A DNA stretch of 64,000 bases, from contig NC_088311.1 in the NCBI RefSeq assembly GCF_910592395.1, positions 4,156,501 through 4,220,500 on the forward strand, given 5' to 3'. Every line of letters starts with the position of its first letter. Within the stretch, counting starts at the first letter, position 1. Below the pieces are notes generated by a model that was not told the origin of the DNA, did no database searches, and was given only the letters and a program-made list of their open reading frames with translations. Shown one piece after another: positions 11,224-26,000 of the stretch. A program made the translations under genes and the position numbers. This stretch comes from Lineus longissimus. Lineage: Eukaryota; Nemertea; Pilidiophora; Heteronemertea; Lineidae.

Positions 11224-14200
11224 CTGTAAAATAAAATCTGATTTACATTTACACTCTGAAGAACAAGGTACTGTCGCAAAGTCGATCACAAGATAATTCG
11301 TATACACGTATATATTTACAAGAAAAATTATCGTCTACATTTTTCAGTGTCATACGTATGTAAACAATATCATATTTGGAACATGTACGTATGTATGAAC
11401 TATTCTGCAGAAATGTTGCCTGGTTGTGACAGTGTCCTGTCGTTTGTGACATTGGCTGAAATAAGCCATTTAGGTATTGGAAAACATGCTTTCGTTCAAG
11501 CCTCAAGCGTAAGGACACGGAGCCCTCTCAGTTATGAGGACGACATGAAATAATATGAGTCGAACGGAGAAAAGAATTCTTGACCCCTGCTTGGTTGTAT
11601 TGAAGTGGACTTGATCTGAACGTTCAACCTCTGATAGATAAAGACATTCCAGAAAGGCTTCAATAATGTATGATCTATACCTTCCCCCGCTGGCTCATCT
11701 CTTGTCTCGGTTTATTTCCAGCCGGTTCTTCAGGGGAACTCAAACAGTAGGTAGGACAATAATAACGAAAGACAAATCCACCTTTGACCGAAGCCCATTC
11801 GCACTTTACCTTCTCAATGCTCACCAAAAGATCCAAGGGGTTATCTCTCGCCTGGGTTCATCGCCTTAGCGGTTGACTCCTCAAGGTACTTGCAACCTCC
11901 GTTTATCAGTGGAAGTAGGCCAATAAAAGGAAATACCCAACTCTAGCGCCGGCTCATCACTTCCTCAACGGAAATCAAATTCGGCAATAAGCAATCTGAA
12001 ATGAGAGATATTGAATTATATTGCCATGAGGTATGTCATAAATATTGAAATTTACTTGATTGGCTGCCTTATCAGGCGGGCACTGACACTCCAAGCTAAT
12101 GTCATGAACTGCTATAAGAAGATAGTTTCAGATTCAGAAATCGGTGACGAGTCTAGAGTAGGGGTCATGTGCTAAGAAAAATGAACGATTGTGAAGATAA
12201 AACTATGGGCGTTTATATATTAGCGGATTTTTGTGATTTCTCTAATGAGTACACAATCTTGACTCTGATGATGTATTCTCCAATACGGGGCATCACCACC
12301 ACAAAGGTCACTACTGATTCATATTCTTGCCGCGTATTTGGCATGTCATCTACCCCTGTAATCACCTCCGTCGCCATGGTCATAAGTCAAGGCAATAACC
12401 GGAATCCCTCTCGGCGCCAAGAGCTGCCCTAAGATTTCTTTGCTCTGTCCAGGCATGGGAATACTACTCAGCTATCAATCCTTTTATTCAATAGAACAAG
12501 TGATCTGTGTGGCTCTTGTGTTAAAGGAAATCGCGATTTCTGAAAGTATCCCCTAGCGAGAGGGTTTACACATATCAAGATATTCTAATCCACAGATACA
12601 AAACCTACTACAATGTGTAAGATCCGTATATCATAAGGCATACTTGATATCATTGATGGGCAAAATTTGGCGAAAAACACAACGACAATTGATAAAGGTA
12701 GAATATAAACCAGGAGGAACATGTAAATCAGCCCCAGGTATTTAAAAGACCGCCTCTTCAGTCTTTCATTCTAAAAACTCCAATATCAAACCACATAACA
12801 TTTCCCCTCAAAGACTTAAAACAAACACATGACGGATATAGTGAGAATATATTGCAAGAAGTTACCGCCCTAGGCAGGCATCTCCGCCTCTCAAATCCAA
12901 TTTATTTTCAATCCTGTCCTGGAAGCCGAAGGCGAAATAAGTGAATTATTCATTGATTGATTTCGGTAGCCAAACGTACGTATTGCACATGTATTTCGTA
13001 TGGATTTGATACAAGCTCCAGTTGTGAAAAAGTCTCCCAATGTCACTCAGGGTACCTTCACTCAAACGCCTTTCGTGCTTATTGGTTTTTATCTACAAAA
13101 ATGTGAACAGAAATAAGCGTTTGTTAAACAGCGGGCATTTATGAAAACGCTTTTAGTTGGAAACACGACACCTGATCCCTGCTGCCGTTGCTTTGGCAGT
13201 CCTTCGGCAATTTTATCCATTCCTCATTTTAAGAGAAGTAGATCATCCTACCGCTAAAGCGGAGTACCAGTTTAATATTTCAGTTGCACCGTTATTTTAA
13301 GAACATGTGCATCCTTCCAGCGAGACAGCGCGATCAATCAAATCGATGTTATCACTGTTTGCGCTGGCCAGTAGTGCGTATGCCCGGTGAGGCTGATCAG
13401 CCAGCGAGGTGGAAGAATTGGTTGTCCAAACAGAACGGGGGTGCTTTGAGGTAGGGTAGCCAGCTGTCATCAAGCTTAATATAATAAGATACCATCGATC
13501 ATTTCACTGGGGAAAATGTCACGCAATGGCCAGATTTTGTAACAATATGACATATTTCGTGAGGAAGAGCGACTGAGGGACGCGAGGGATATTTTGTATC
13601 TTGTACGCTACCGCGTCGTTTCTTAAAGTAATGTCAAAGTGTGTTTTTCATCCACGATTGCATGCTACAGGGATAGTTTTAATACTTTCTCAGTGCCAAG
13701 AATCTTATGTTGCAATTCCTTTTAACATACCAAGGTCCGTTTTTCATTCACACAAGCTGACACCAAACCACAAACTACCAATTTCTTCTCACTGGGGACT
13801 CTTTTCAGCTCCACATAACACTCCCGATCCGTCTCTTGAAATGGCTGATTCGCGCTTCGACTCAATAAGTCTGTTGCCGGTAATTGGTCCCTGTGTAGGA
13901 CTTGTGGGGATATTCTAAGCATGCAAGAAGACGTCATTCTGGCAATCGAGACGACATAAGAGCCAAAGTACCATTACCAGCTTCAACATGAGTGTGGAGT
14001 CCAAGTGTGAAGCTTACAATCATTGTGAAGAAATAAATTGCTCAGCTCATCTTTTTTTCTTACTTAGACCTTGTCGTCTGTTTTTTTAACAATACATAAA
14101 GATAGCTCCTACATACGACAAAGGTGCAAGCTTCGTCGCTCTGTCGAAGTTGCAATAATTTTTATCACGAAATTATCCCTTAGGGCCTACCCTAAACCCA

Positions 14201-17200
14201 TAGACAATATATTACCATTACCTCTCTATAAAAGCCACCCTACCTCTTCCTTCTCGCAAGAGTACATCAATTCAGCGAGTGTTTATACTCTGAGGCAACG
14301 AAAAAGACAGCACTAATTAATGAGACCGCGAGGCTCAGGTACAATCTCAGAGCAATTTACTTATTTCGTCCCATCTTTTTTGCTCGAGAAGATTTGGTGT
14401 GATTACACTTAAGAAAGAAAGGCAGATATATTAAAGGGTACGGTGCGCACTGATGAGAATGCAATTACTAATAGTCGTTAGAGGCAGAGATATGTGGAGA
14501 ATGGGTGGAAGTAGATAGGTATGATTAAAGCGATGTCACCGTGGTCTGATGAAGAAGCGCTCAACCCTCTCCTTTGAAAGAATAGCACAACATTCGCATG
14601 TCCTTCTATGACTTAAAACATGGTGTATCAAGTCAACTCTGGTCGATTTCAACGAGTTTTGTATTCTAAACTTAGTTTTTTTCTTTCATCGGCGCCAGAT
14701 GAAGGCATGGGTACAGAAAGCTAACTTCTGTGTCATGTGAGGTGTATCAAGTCTAATATTGCCGGCTAGTTTTGTAACACATCCAATGGGTACATGTATT
14801 TATCAACAATATTTCTTTGTCAGAGTGCATTGAGAGCGTAGCGCAATATCACCACACATAATGCTGTATTCTGTCACCTCCACCTCATTGACCATGTTGG
14901 CGCCGGCATCTTCAATGTATCATCCTTACTTTTAAGTGGAGGAGATTTCTTTTCACTGATGCCAGAGTGAATATTGGATTCATTGCCGGGCAGGTATTAA
15001 ATCCTAACTAAGTTCGGAACCACTCTCGAAAATTCCCCAAACTTGTTTTAGAGTGCGAGATTGCTTTTTGGAGATGCCACGGCAAGCATGAGATGCCGCG
15101 TGCAAACAGAACGCTTTATAACGTCAGCTATAAGTGTTCCTCATAAACAACACATCATAAATCTGTGGACTTTTTCACGTCATCCTCGGAAATATCGGCT
15201 GATTTATTGCACTTTCCGGGGAGGTGTTATAACGCCTGAGCAGCTTAGTCGCGGAGAAGCAAGCAAATCGTTATGTGAGCTATGAAATACTATGGGTGTG
15301 TTGTCGAAAAAAGGCAGTGCAATATCATATTTCCCTTTTCTTCTTCATATACATATGCTTCACAGATACATTTACAGTTTCTCGAGAGAGTATTCGCGGT
15401 CGTTAGTCTGTACCAATACGACTTTTTGTGGCTTTCGTTCTTCTATTAATCGAGCGGTGCAAATATCTTGATACATTCTATCTTACCCAGACTTAACGCC
15501 ACGAAACCTCTCGTACTGGTTTACATTTGCTAACCATTAACACCATGTCGCCGGATGATGCCAAACAATCGAAGTATTGCAAAATCACATGTGCATTCCA
15601 TTTTCATTTCTCCATGGTGTTCTATCGACGGGAATCCTAACATCACTTCGATGCGTCAAATCTGGTAGTCTGAGCTCTATAGGGCTATTGAACTATGTTG
15701 TCTGAGTATTTAGCCGTTTCTAATTAAACGGGTATTGTAGTTATCGATACCAGCATCATCAAGATTGTGATGCCGTCAATTATTCTACTTGTACCAATCC
15801 TATACCTCTTCAACTGACAATATATTAGTTCCCCGACTTTGATTTCGCGCCTTTGATACGTTATAAGTGCATTTAAGACAGACTACAAACACAGCATTTC
15901 CTTTCAAATAAAGTGTTCTTCTCTAGAACTATAACAAGTTCATTTCTTTTCATCACGAATTTGCATACAGCACATAAAAGGATGAACCAAATGGAATCGT
16001 GTAATGGAAACGACGTGATCTTCTCCATAGCTTGTTGCCTTTTTCAAACAGCGCCTCATCTTAGAATGAAACCCATTAAAAGTCGAAGCATGCAATATGG
16101 GATATTTTACGGTTTCAGCAAATCTGAGAGGATGTCTGTAATGTTCCAGTGGACGTGTGCTGGCATCAACAAGTTATGTCAGCGTCACCCGCCATCAGAG
16201 CCCACCATCATCGCACTTGCATGCTGACAGATGCAAGATTGAGCCGCATGATAGGAACCTAATCGACACACAAATCTCTTAAATTTTAAATCGAAATTTC
16301 ACTTTTTGGGTTATGTTTTCGCAGAAGGTCAAATTTGAGTGCCATCCATATGCCATCCTTTATGGGTCACCGGCTTTCCCGCCGATTTGATACGCGCAAA
16401 GTCTACACAAGGTTTTACCTCAGAGATATAAACAAGCTGGTTATGGCATGGTTATACGTGCTCAGTATCTATCAGTTGTAGTTGTAAAATGCAAATTACG
16501 AACAAAGTGATGAGGCATTCTGAAACAAATCCGGCCCAGTCTCTTTATTTCCTGTTCGTGACAAATTCCCGGTAATGCTTTTAAAATCTTATCTTGATAG
16601 GATTTAGTGGCGACTCTCTGAATTGTAATTCAAGAGATGTTGCCTACAGCTTATGCAAATTGGATTAGAAAATGTCCGCCGATGTAAATTTCGAGTGTGA
16701 GCGGGATATGAAGAGATGACAGACGGTTGTTTCTATCTATTGATATCTAGAAGGATCAGTAAATGTTTGGCTGTTGGTAAATTCAAGTGCAAAGATTTTG
16801 AAGCGGAATAAATAAATTTGGTTTTTCGTTTGTACATACTCGTATACAGAATTAGAATGTTTTGAACCAGAGTAAATAAATGTCGTAGTCGGAATAGCGT
16901 TCATTTCTGCTAACTTTGTCAATGTCATTTCTAGTAAGTGATCAAGAAGAACAGAATAAACACAGAACTTTGATAATTTGGCGAAGCACAGACTCGCTGA
17001 TCCATGTCTTTCCTAAGCACGGTTGTAATGGCTGGTTTCAGTTTGTCCTTGCAACACAGTGGAAACTTGGCCCTCCCATAACAGTATGGAGAGTATAATA
17101 GAATTAAAAAGAAGAGGACCTAACGCCCCTCAAAATGAATACATCGTTTGTCATTTTCTTTTGCAGTCGTCCCTCCACATTTAAAAAAGGCATTAAAGGA

Positions 17201-19940
17201 TACTTCTATGTTCAAGTGCATATTTGCACAAGAAGCGGTGAACGATGATACCTCTGTTCACTAATCATAACATACTGTGCATACACGCTCTCTACAGTAT
17301 ACGAACATAAAAATCAACATGTCATCAAAGCAATTCCAAATGTCACTGCCTTCAATATCAACACTGCAATCTGTTTTCCTTTAAAACTCGACCTTGTTCC
17401 CCTGCCAGACCCACCTACTGTGCTGCATTTCGAATCGTATCGATTCGGAATCATGGAAACGTCGTATCGAGGAGAATAATAGTAACTTATCACCTTTCAA
17501 AGGGTTTATCTCCACTGATCGGAAAAAGGGTGTAATCCCATTGTGTTATACGACTCTTTGCTAACGGGATAGACGGATAAGAGACATATCTGTTTAGCGG
17601 GGAAAGACTCAGCGCTGACTGTCCAGTTGATAACTGATGTCTTACTGATGTCAAGGAAGTGCATCTTAAATGAATGGGAGCGCACTTGTTGATCTTCAGG
17701 TGTATTTAAAGGTGTCTATTGTTTGGAATACATTACCCTTGGAGGTCGAACTCCCACCTGTGTTCAAACTGATAGAATGCTCGAAAGGCGAACTACATGT
17801 ACACGTCACAGAGTGCATGGAGACATCAAAGCCAACCGATGTGAATGACGTGCATTTTCAATGAACGGAAGCACCTCTTTGGTATAATGACATTCCTTAT
17901 TAGAGCTTCGGGTATAAAGGAGTCTCAATCAAGTTAATTTCTTTGATGTGATGTATCTGTTGCAATATCTTAAAGGCAAAATGCTACGAAGAGATGATTC
18001 TTAAGATAAATTATAGATTGAATCAAGATAATTTTATTCCTTAGTTCTTTGACAGTTTAATGTAGGCGAAAGAAATAACTGTGATGCAGGAATGAAAAAT
18101 AGCTGACAACCCACTCAGGCAATTCATGTGACTAATCCAATCAAAACTATCAAAATATCTTTAGAGTGGAAGTAGTTGCTAAATAAGTATCGTATAAGAC
18201 ATATTTTGATACAGTGGCTTCCGTTGCACATGTATATGAACAGCGGCCAACACAAATGTAATATGCATCCAGAAGAAGTTTTTTACTATCTCAAACACCA
18301 TTTTGGGTTTATCATTTTTATGGTAGTTTGCTTGACCCAAAATGTCTGTCATCAAGCTAACGTCTGATGCATCGACCATACTGCAATCTATTACAGCAAA
18401 AAACAGTCAATCGTAACGGATCAGGAAAGGAACATTAGAGTCAGTTCCATCTGGACTATTTCCCATTATGGTAACAGGTAAACTTCAAACTAAATGGCTT
18501 TGTGTTACATGTATCTCCTCGACATTCCATGATCCATTCACCGAAGTATGATTGCCCTCAAGACATTGTTAAGGACAGTTCTCTATAAAATTACCATTTT
18601 GATGAGACAGCTTCTTGGGAAGACTGCGGAATGAGACAGGAAAGTGTATACCATCTCCCTTGGAGCGCATCATTATTCAGTCCGCGTAAAAACAAAATAA
18701 CACAGGTAATAAACCGGCCAGTGGGTTTCTTTCTCTTATTGCTGTGAACGGACTCGTATTGAGAGAGGTAGGCGTCGGTTGGTGATTCGGTCTGGCCTAT
18801 ACTAGATATCCTAAGTATACATGCTTTCTTGAGTATCTTATATTAACATAGATTCATATTCGATACGTCATTACACGACGCAACTCGATCATCGTACAGT
18901 GGGCATCGATTACTGATCACGAATTACAAAAATTGGAAGTATGAATGCTCATATTTCTCCAAAATGCCACGGTAAAATTGAAATATTGTTTTGTACATTG
19001 ATCTATGGATATGCAGCATCAGCCTCCAGTCAGTTGCACTGTTATAAAATAACTAAGCTCCAAAAATTGACAAACGCGATAACGTCTTACTCGAGTTTCT
19101 GAGTACAGGACGCCATTTTATCATACTAAACATATGTATTGGCCAGCTATACAATATGGATTTGTAGTAGATATCCTTCTCTTCCGAGAATGAAGCTTTA
19201 TGATATATATCTCAAATGATTTACGAGGTATCTCTGTCACGATCGGCACAGTGTTGGTATATCATATGGCTCTAAAGCCCCAGAGTCGTTACCGGGAGCG
19301 GTCGGTATAATCCTTTGGCCCAAAAGCCATTGCTCACTTGTAGCCAACCTGAGAGATAGTCTGGGCAAATCCGACCTGAATCATTGTCGGTGCAGTGGTG
19401 ATTGTACTTGTCTAACTTGTATCAGGAAAATGATATTGCAAATCCTAGCGAATCCGGTTCACGATGGCGGATTGATTCATTCTTACCAGAATTCTGAAGA
19501 ATAGACTCCGACTTATTCTAGAATCTGACAGGTCACTTCGATCAGCTGCTGCTTGAGCGTCAATGATGCTTTGTCAGCAAGTGTCGACGCGACCCCATTA
19601 AGACACCGCCTTTCAACTCACAGGAAAAAGATACTACACTGCAAATTAGATTTTAGCTGAGTGTGCCGTTCGAACAACTGGGGTGACCATGTTATCATGT
19701 TAGGGTTATGACAGGAGAATTGATTGCGCGTCATCCTCGGCGGCAGATGTGGCTTGTTCCATTGACAGATTCAATCTACGAATTATTTTGGGATTTATAA
19801 AACCATGGCGGCAGCGACGCGGGTATTGCCAGACAGAATCAGAATAGCGCTTTCTTATATTCATTCCCTAGCCTAATCAATAAATCTTTCTGAAGAACCA
19901 AGGAGCACATACTTGATACACTTGGCCATTTCTGCAAGCT
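11224..19940. other. long gene-poor interval
   Basis: No open frame here combines length, splice partners and recognisable protein features. No RNA gene is seen. Distant enhancers or untranslated exons cannot be judged from sequence alone. Confidence 0.35.
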
Positions 19941-19944
19941 TAAA

Positions 19945-20025
19945 CCACCGAGCGGGATTGGCCGAGTCTCGACCCCACGACCTTCCGACACAAGACGGAC
20001 TCTCTTCAACTGTGCCACCGTTCTT
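19945..20025 (-). repeat. tRNA-derived SINE fragment
   Basis: On the minus strand this region carries an RNA polymerase III-type A box (TGGCACAGTTGAAGAG, about 20003-20018) and a B box (GGGTCGAGACTC, about 19964-19975) in the right order and spacing, with a tRNA-like context. It is decayed and has no clear intact tail, so it is read as an old SINE head and not a functional tRNA. Confidence 0.55.
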
Positions 20026-20029
20026 TTCC

Positions 20030-23000
20030 TTTCAACTACTCAGACATAAAATAAACCAATAAGCCTTTGTTTGACATCATTTCCGAGAAAGCTCTTTGAT
20101 ATCTCATGTGATTTACCGAGTGTCTATATCAAGCACATCAGAATGTCGGTGTCATTTGGCTCTGAAAGCAATGGAATCCTTAATAGTGTGATAGCCTGAA
20201 CGTGATTGCCTAATTTATTGATATAACGTTTCCCATCTACCCTGCAGCGGCTGGGATGGACAAAGGTATCGGCATTGTGTCAATACATGCTCGGGTATAT
20301 TACATCTAGGATGTCCTGTAGTATCGTTACTGGTGTGGCTCTATCACCACCTATCTTTTTTAAAAACGATTTACATGTGGCTGTGTACATGTAATGAATA
20401 ACAGGTAAGCCATTACTTCAACAACATCCGCACATTATCACGTTATATAAAGAATCAATGTCACTTGTATTTACTTCAGTCTAGTATTACCGCATTGACC
20501 GATTCCGATTTTTTGCCTAATGCTCACAGGTAATATTTATTCAATAAAAACTAGACAATCAAAGGTCATATCCTCGCGATATCAAGTTGTTCAGCAGTCA
20601 TTGAAATCATGTTCACTTCTAGTTTTAATGACATGACTGAATCTATACCAATGGTAATGGATGCTTTTAATTACATTTGCGCAATGCTCAGTAGTCATGG
20701 TTTACTTGGTCGCTTCTATGCCACACTCAATGGGCAAATATACTGGTGCCTTGTTTGTGCAAAACGGCGTCAACAATCGCGGTTGTCAATTTTTCTCAAA
20801 ATTCGCCATCATTCAAAATCCACCATTCGACATATATACGGAATTCATCTAACCATTTTATAGATCGAAATGTCATGACATATTACATTTCAAGGTAATG
20901 GAAGTAATAAGAAATGGTATAGCGACGAAAGTGATGTAAATTGAGAAGATAATGGCATAAGAACCATCTTGTCGTTGTTGCTTTTTCGTGCCGCGACAAT
21001 ATTATACATATATAGTGGTTTATATCTCAATCCAATGCAACGAAAACAGGAATTAGTTAGTTTTTGTCAACTTTTCTGTCTGCCCTGTCGTGTGACGAAA
21101 TAACCAGTATGCTTGCAACTTGTTTTTGAATGTGCAATGACCACCCAGGATAAGCCCACTATCCGCAATTTGCTGCAATTGAAGTAATGTACGAGGACTG
21201 CACGTCATTGATAGCAAACATATTATTTTTCAAAATGTCTCATTACCTACACATCACCTTGAAATGTCCCTGGTTTATACTTAAGGTGCCCCCATACCTG
21301 TGATTATCGAGGACCATGGCAAGGGGAAGTAATTAGAAAGGATGCCCAAGAGAGAAATCGATTAAGCCAAAAGCCAGCTAAGCTGTGAAGTATTTAATCA
21401 CCTGTTAAGTTGGGACTGTGTTTCCTACAGTCAAGGTGTCTACAGGTATCGCTGCCAGAAAGTGGCGTTGTAGACATTCCTGGTATGGCTCCTGATATTG
21501 GCACTTGATGAGTCGCCAATGAAAGTATAATCTACATTTCTGCAATGTGAAACGTCTTGATGATTGCAAAGCGATCGGTTGGCCTGCATATGGCAATAAT
21601 GGCCACTGAATCATTGCAAATTCTCCTTCATGAGTTAAGTATAAGAAGGAAAAGGAATCTGCAGAAGCACGTTACGTTCCCCCAGGAACTCATCTGAGAT
21701 TTCTAAGTTATACGCAGTAGTGGTGATCGATCGATGTCACGCAAGACCAGTGTTAAGTTTACATGCACATTTTCAGCAGCAAAGTACGGTAACAATTTCG
21801 AGATTGGATTTGGTAGTTTGCCGTATTATACACGTCCGCTCATTGCCATTAGACGTGGCAAATAGGATAACCAGCTCGTCTGCTCGGCTCCTTATTATGA
21901 ATTCTCGCTGCAAATATGACATTCTGCTTACCGCTATGTGTTATTGACATAATATCTTTCTCAATCAGCGATGCGTGGATGGGTTTATTGAGCAACCACA
22001 AGCAGGGTTTGTACAATTCGTTAACTGACATTACTGTGTGCATGATCTGCATAATTATCCGTGAAATCGATTTTAATGAAACTAAAAAACAAATGTTTTA
22101 AAAGGACTCAAGCGATCCCTAGAACCGCATTTTATGAACTTTTCGACTTATGCATTTCACGAAGCGAATGAGTTTCCCAGGTTCATTTTTCACCAAAGTC
22201 GCTTGCCTAAAAGCCTCCCATCAATGTCAAGATCCACCAGGGCCAAAATCCATCTAATTCACTGGTGGAACATGTGCCATAAACTGACAGTTTCATACAG
22301 TACTAGGTTTATAGACCAATATTCTGAGTTACCGATTAAGATGCCAACTTGTGATAACGAAAAATTGCATTTACCTTTAATCACGTAACTTCATCTATAT
22401 TCGTGTAACTGAAATTGAGTTCTTACTTCCTGAGCCACTAGGCTGACAAGTGAGTGAAATAATGTGTTCCTTATCTGAAATGAATTTTGCAAGACATCGA
22501 ATTCAACGATCTTATCAACGAATGAATATACATGCACCACAAGTCGGACGATATTGCCGTTTTTATACAGAGCTGGGTTCTAATAAGCTTTTGTATCGAA
22601 CAGGGTCTGTTTCGAAGCTCTGCCCGACAACTATTGGTTTCTTTCAAAGATCTCCACTGTGCATTCTATAGGTAGGGCACTGCTCACACAACGCCCATCA
22701 GCTCAGTGTGGAACTTATAGTGGAGAAGAGTCATCAATCGTTGGCCGTCACAGCCATAAAACAAATTTATGATTTGTGTTCTCCAATACTACCTCCCCCT
22801 TACTAGCATAGTAAATTTAGGGGTTAAACCAATAGCATCAGTGCTTCATTTGATTGTTTGCACCAGGCGATCCGTGATCTGTCATAAAATGTCTTCCCTA
22901 TGGCGGGAGAATCAATGATGAAGACGTCAAAATTGCTAGAATCTCTCTGAGCCCATGGCGAACTAAGATCTAATTGAGATGCTCATCAATTGGATTTATG

Positions 23001-26000
23001 TTTCGGGCATTACCAGTCACGATTGCCCTCTGTCATATTGGGAAGATTGAACGATAAAGCAAGCAAATATTTCCATTAACGTCAGACGAATTGAGTTTGA
23101 CAAATTTGTGTTATTTCCGTCAGACATTTGCACACCATCGCGTCATTTTTTCCAATTTAGGTGCTAAATAACATAAATGTGTTCTCATTTCTCGTGTTTT
23201 CTTTCCACGGATGGGCCAGTTCATGGTTTTTGTGCACCGGAACGTTCTCTCTCTTGTACACAATAATAACATTGATACATTTTTTTCTGTGTCTGGAAAG
23301 ATGAGCAACGCAAAAAAGTATTATTTGGCTGAAGGAAGTTAATTAATTACGAATTAATGTTACGTCAACACGATCACTAAAAACTGCATGTTACATGAAA
23401 TTCATTGTGTGATGACGGAACTTCTCTTTTCTATTACTGCAAAAAGTTTCGTTTCTACACCAAGAAAAATATTAAACACCAAAAAAACTTAACATTGCCA
23501 ATTAGTGGCGTATTCGAATAACACATGACATGTAGTGGCAGTTGGATGTGCAATTGCTGTACATCATCGACAATCCATTTGTTTTTGGATGGCAAAATGG
23601 ATTTCTGTTGTTAACTGTATGCAGCAAACTTGTCTGAAAATGTAATGTGCAATGTTGCTTACTACTTTTATATTGCTTACTGCGAACACAGCGTTGATTT
23701 CTACGCTCAGGCTGCGCTCGCACTAATGTTACACAGTGTACAGGATTTTCACAGAAGTGGCAGTGAAATGAAAAAAATAGGAAAGTGTCTGTCCTCTTTT
23801 GACAAAGAAATAGAGCAAGAGCAAAGTAATTAGAAAATCGGACATATGACCCAAAAAATTATACTTACATTTATTTACCAATCGACTATTCTTTCATCCA
23901 AGATTAGCCAACATTTAGATTTGAAATGTTCGTGATCAGTGCCCTTCCAAACTTCAATCCGATTGTTGCTGCTTATCTGGTCACCCTATATAATAGTGGG
24001 CCTCAAAATTGCTCAATCGCCTCTGAAGAATTCGCAGATCGTTATCAGCTAGGAAGGCTCATCAATTGAATAGGAACTGAAGTACGAACATCCAACATGT
24101 CCAATACTGCATTACATGTAACAATGGCTTGTACAGCAACACCCATCCAATAGACATAGAATAACGCAATCTTCTAGGCTGCCTTCCGGTTTTTTAGACT
24201 CCGTATACTTTGCACGTTGTCCAGAAACTGTTTCAGCAGAATACAAGAAGTTAATAAAAGTTTCAATTTCTTCGATATCGTCACTTAATTATCCATGGAT
24301 CCGTCGGAATCAACGTTTACTCCCACGTGCGAACAGTTCCTGTTTTCTATCTGTATATATTCAACGAACTTGAGATGAAAGTCCTCTGGTCAATACACTC
24401 AACAGTCACAAGGCAGGCCAAATCAATTCGTCGTCTGCGTTCGAAGCTTTCTCGCCGCTCTCCGCCTGCTGACTGAGTTCCGTATTCCTTGCGCGGATGT
24501 AATAACCACGGTACGTCGGAGATTAGACAACTGTAACGTAATTGGTAGCTTATCCTCTGAAGCCGTGGCAGTGATCTAGGTTTTGGACTCAGTAACTCGG
24601 AAAAATAACTTTCAGCAAAGAACTAGAGGTACTTAGATGGCCATTAATGCTCCATAAACCGTTAAAAAATCGCCCAGGTAATTGTCATGAGGCAACACAT
24701 TTTACGATCGAATTCCATTTCAATCATTTCAATGTGCCTGTATTCAGTACTTCCACCGTTTAAATCAAACCTTGTATGTATACCCGATAATATATGGTTT
24801 CAGTATAAAATCGATCAGTACAATAAATCAGACTCAAAATAAATCGAGAATCAACACATTGAAAATTATTTCGCTTTTAACTTGCAACTACGTAAAAAAT
24901 ATTGATTGGTATGCACAAAACCATATATTTTATGTTGTATAAACATCACTCAGATTCTCCTACATCGCTTCGGGCGATTCTTTTTGGCAAAGGTTTTTTA
25001 TGAGATTATGCCTATATTCTCTTGATAAACTAGGTTATGCATTATGTAAAGCGAAAAGCTATGCGGAGAATGTTGTACGAAAGTTGACGCACAAATGTTA
25101 AACCTTTGGTCCATTTCAACAGTGGGCGCTCTACGATAATAGTTATTGAATAGTCCCCACCGGGCGGTCGTGAGGTATCTACTTGAGATAATTCAACAAT
25201 TAATTGCTATGCTTGCTATTTAACATACTGTTAGCAGAAATGTACAATGCTATCCTAAATATGTCAATCACCCTGCCTTCTACTGATACCATTCGCAAAA
25301 GACCACAGGCAATCCACATATCATTCTTAAGGAGTCCGAGCAGATGCCCTTGGAGCCTACCGCAATCGATTGGCCATAATTCCTCCAGACCAATTGGACC
25401 TCGGACAATGGATGGTTATTTGGGGATTTTCTTGTCAATACACTTGCTGAGACTCGATTACACAGGCAATCGACATTAAGAACGACATAAGAGACGTGAT
25501 GGTTTTTTTTGTACAACTGCACCTCCTTCGTGATGGATTGTTTGGAGACTGGCGGCAATGCCAGTGTAACATGAATCATTGTCCACAGGGAAGAGTCTCT
25601 GCTGAATAATGTCCAATAGTAAGATGAATGTTAACTGATTTCGCCAACAGATAGGAGTGTGAAACACCTTTTGATTTTTCGGTATGTTTTAGTAATTACG
25701 TATCGACGCCAAAGCAACGGTTCACATGGGACACCTACATACTCAGGCGTCTGTTTCATTTAGGCGAAAGCGTCCAATGCTTTTTAGCTTAGGATGACTT
25801 TCAGCTATTACTGGGTAAAATCGCAATGGATGTCTTCTCGAACACACGTCTGAGAAAGGCTGTCTTTCATTGTGTGTAATCCAATAAGTAAACAGTATCT
25901 CGTTTTCCTTTTGTCAACTGATGTCATGATGAACATACGGTAGTTTCGTATTGCCTTGATGCTATTGAGTTATGCGATATTTATTTATTTCAATGCACAA

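Noticed and set aside
19945-20025. Functional tRNA gene
   Set aside because: A and B boxes are present but the acceptor stem and anticodon arm do not close; read as SINE remnant.
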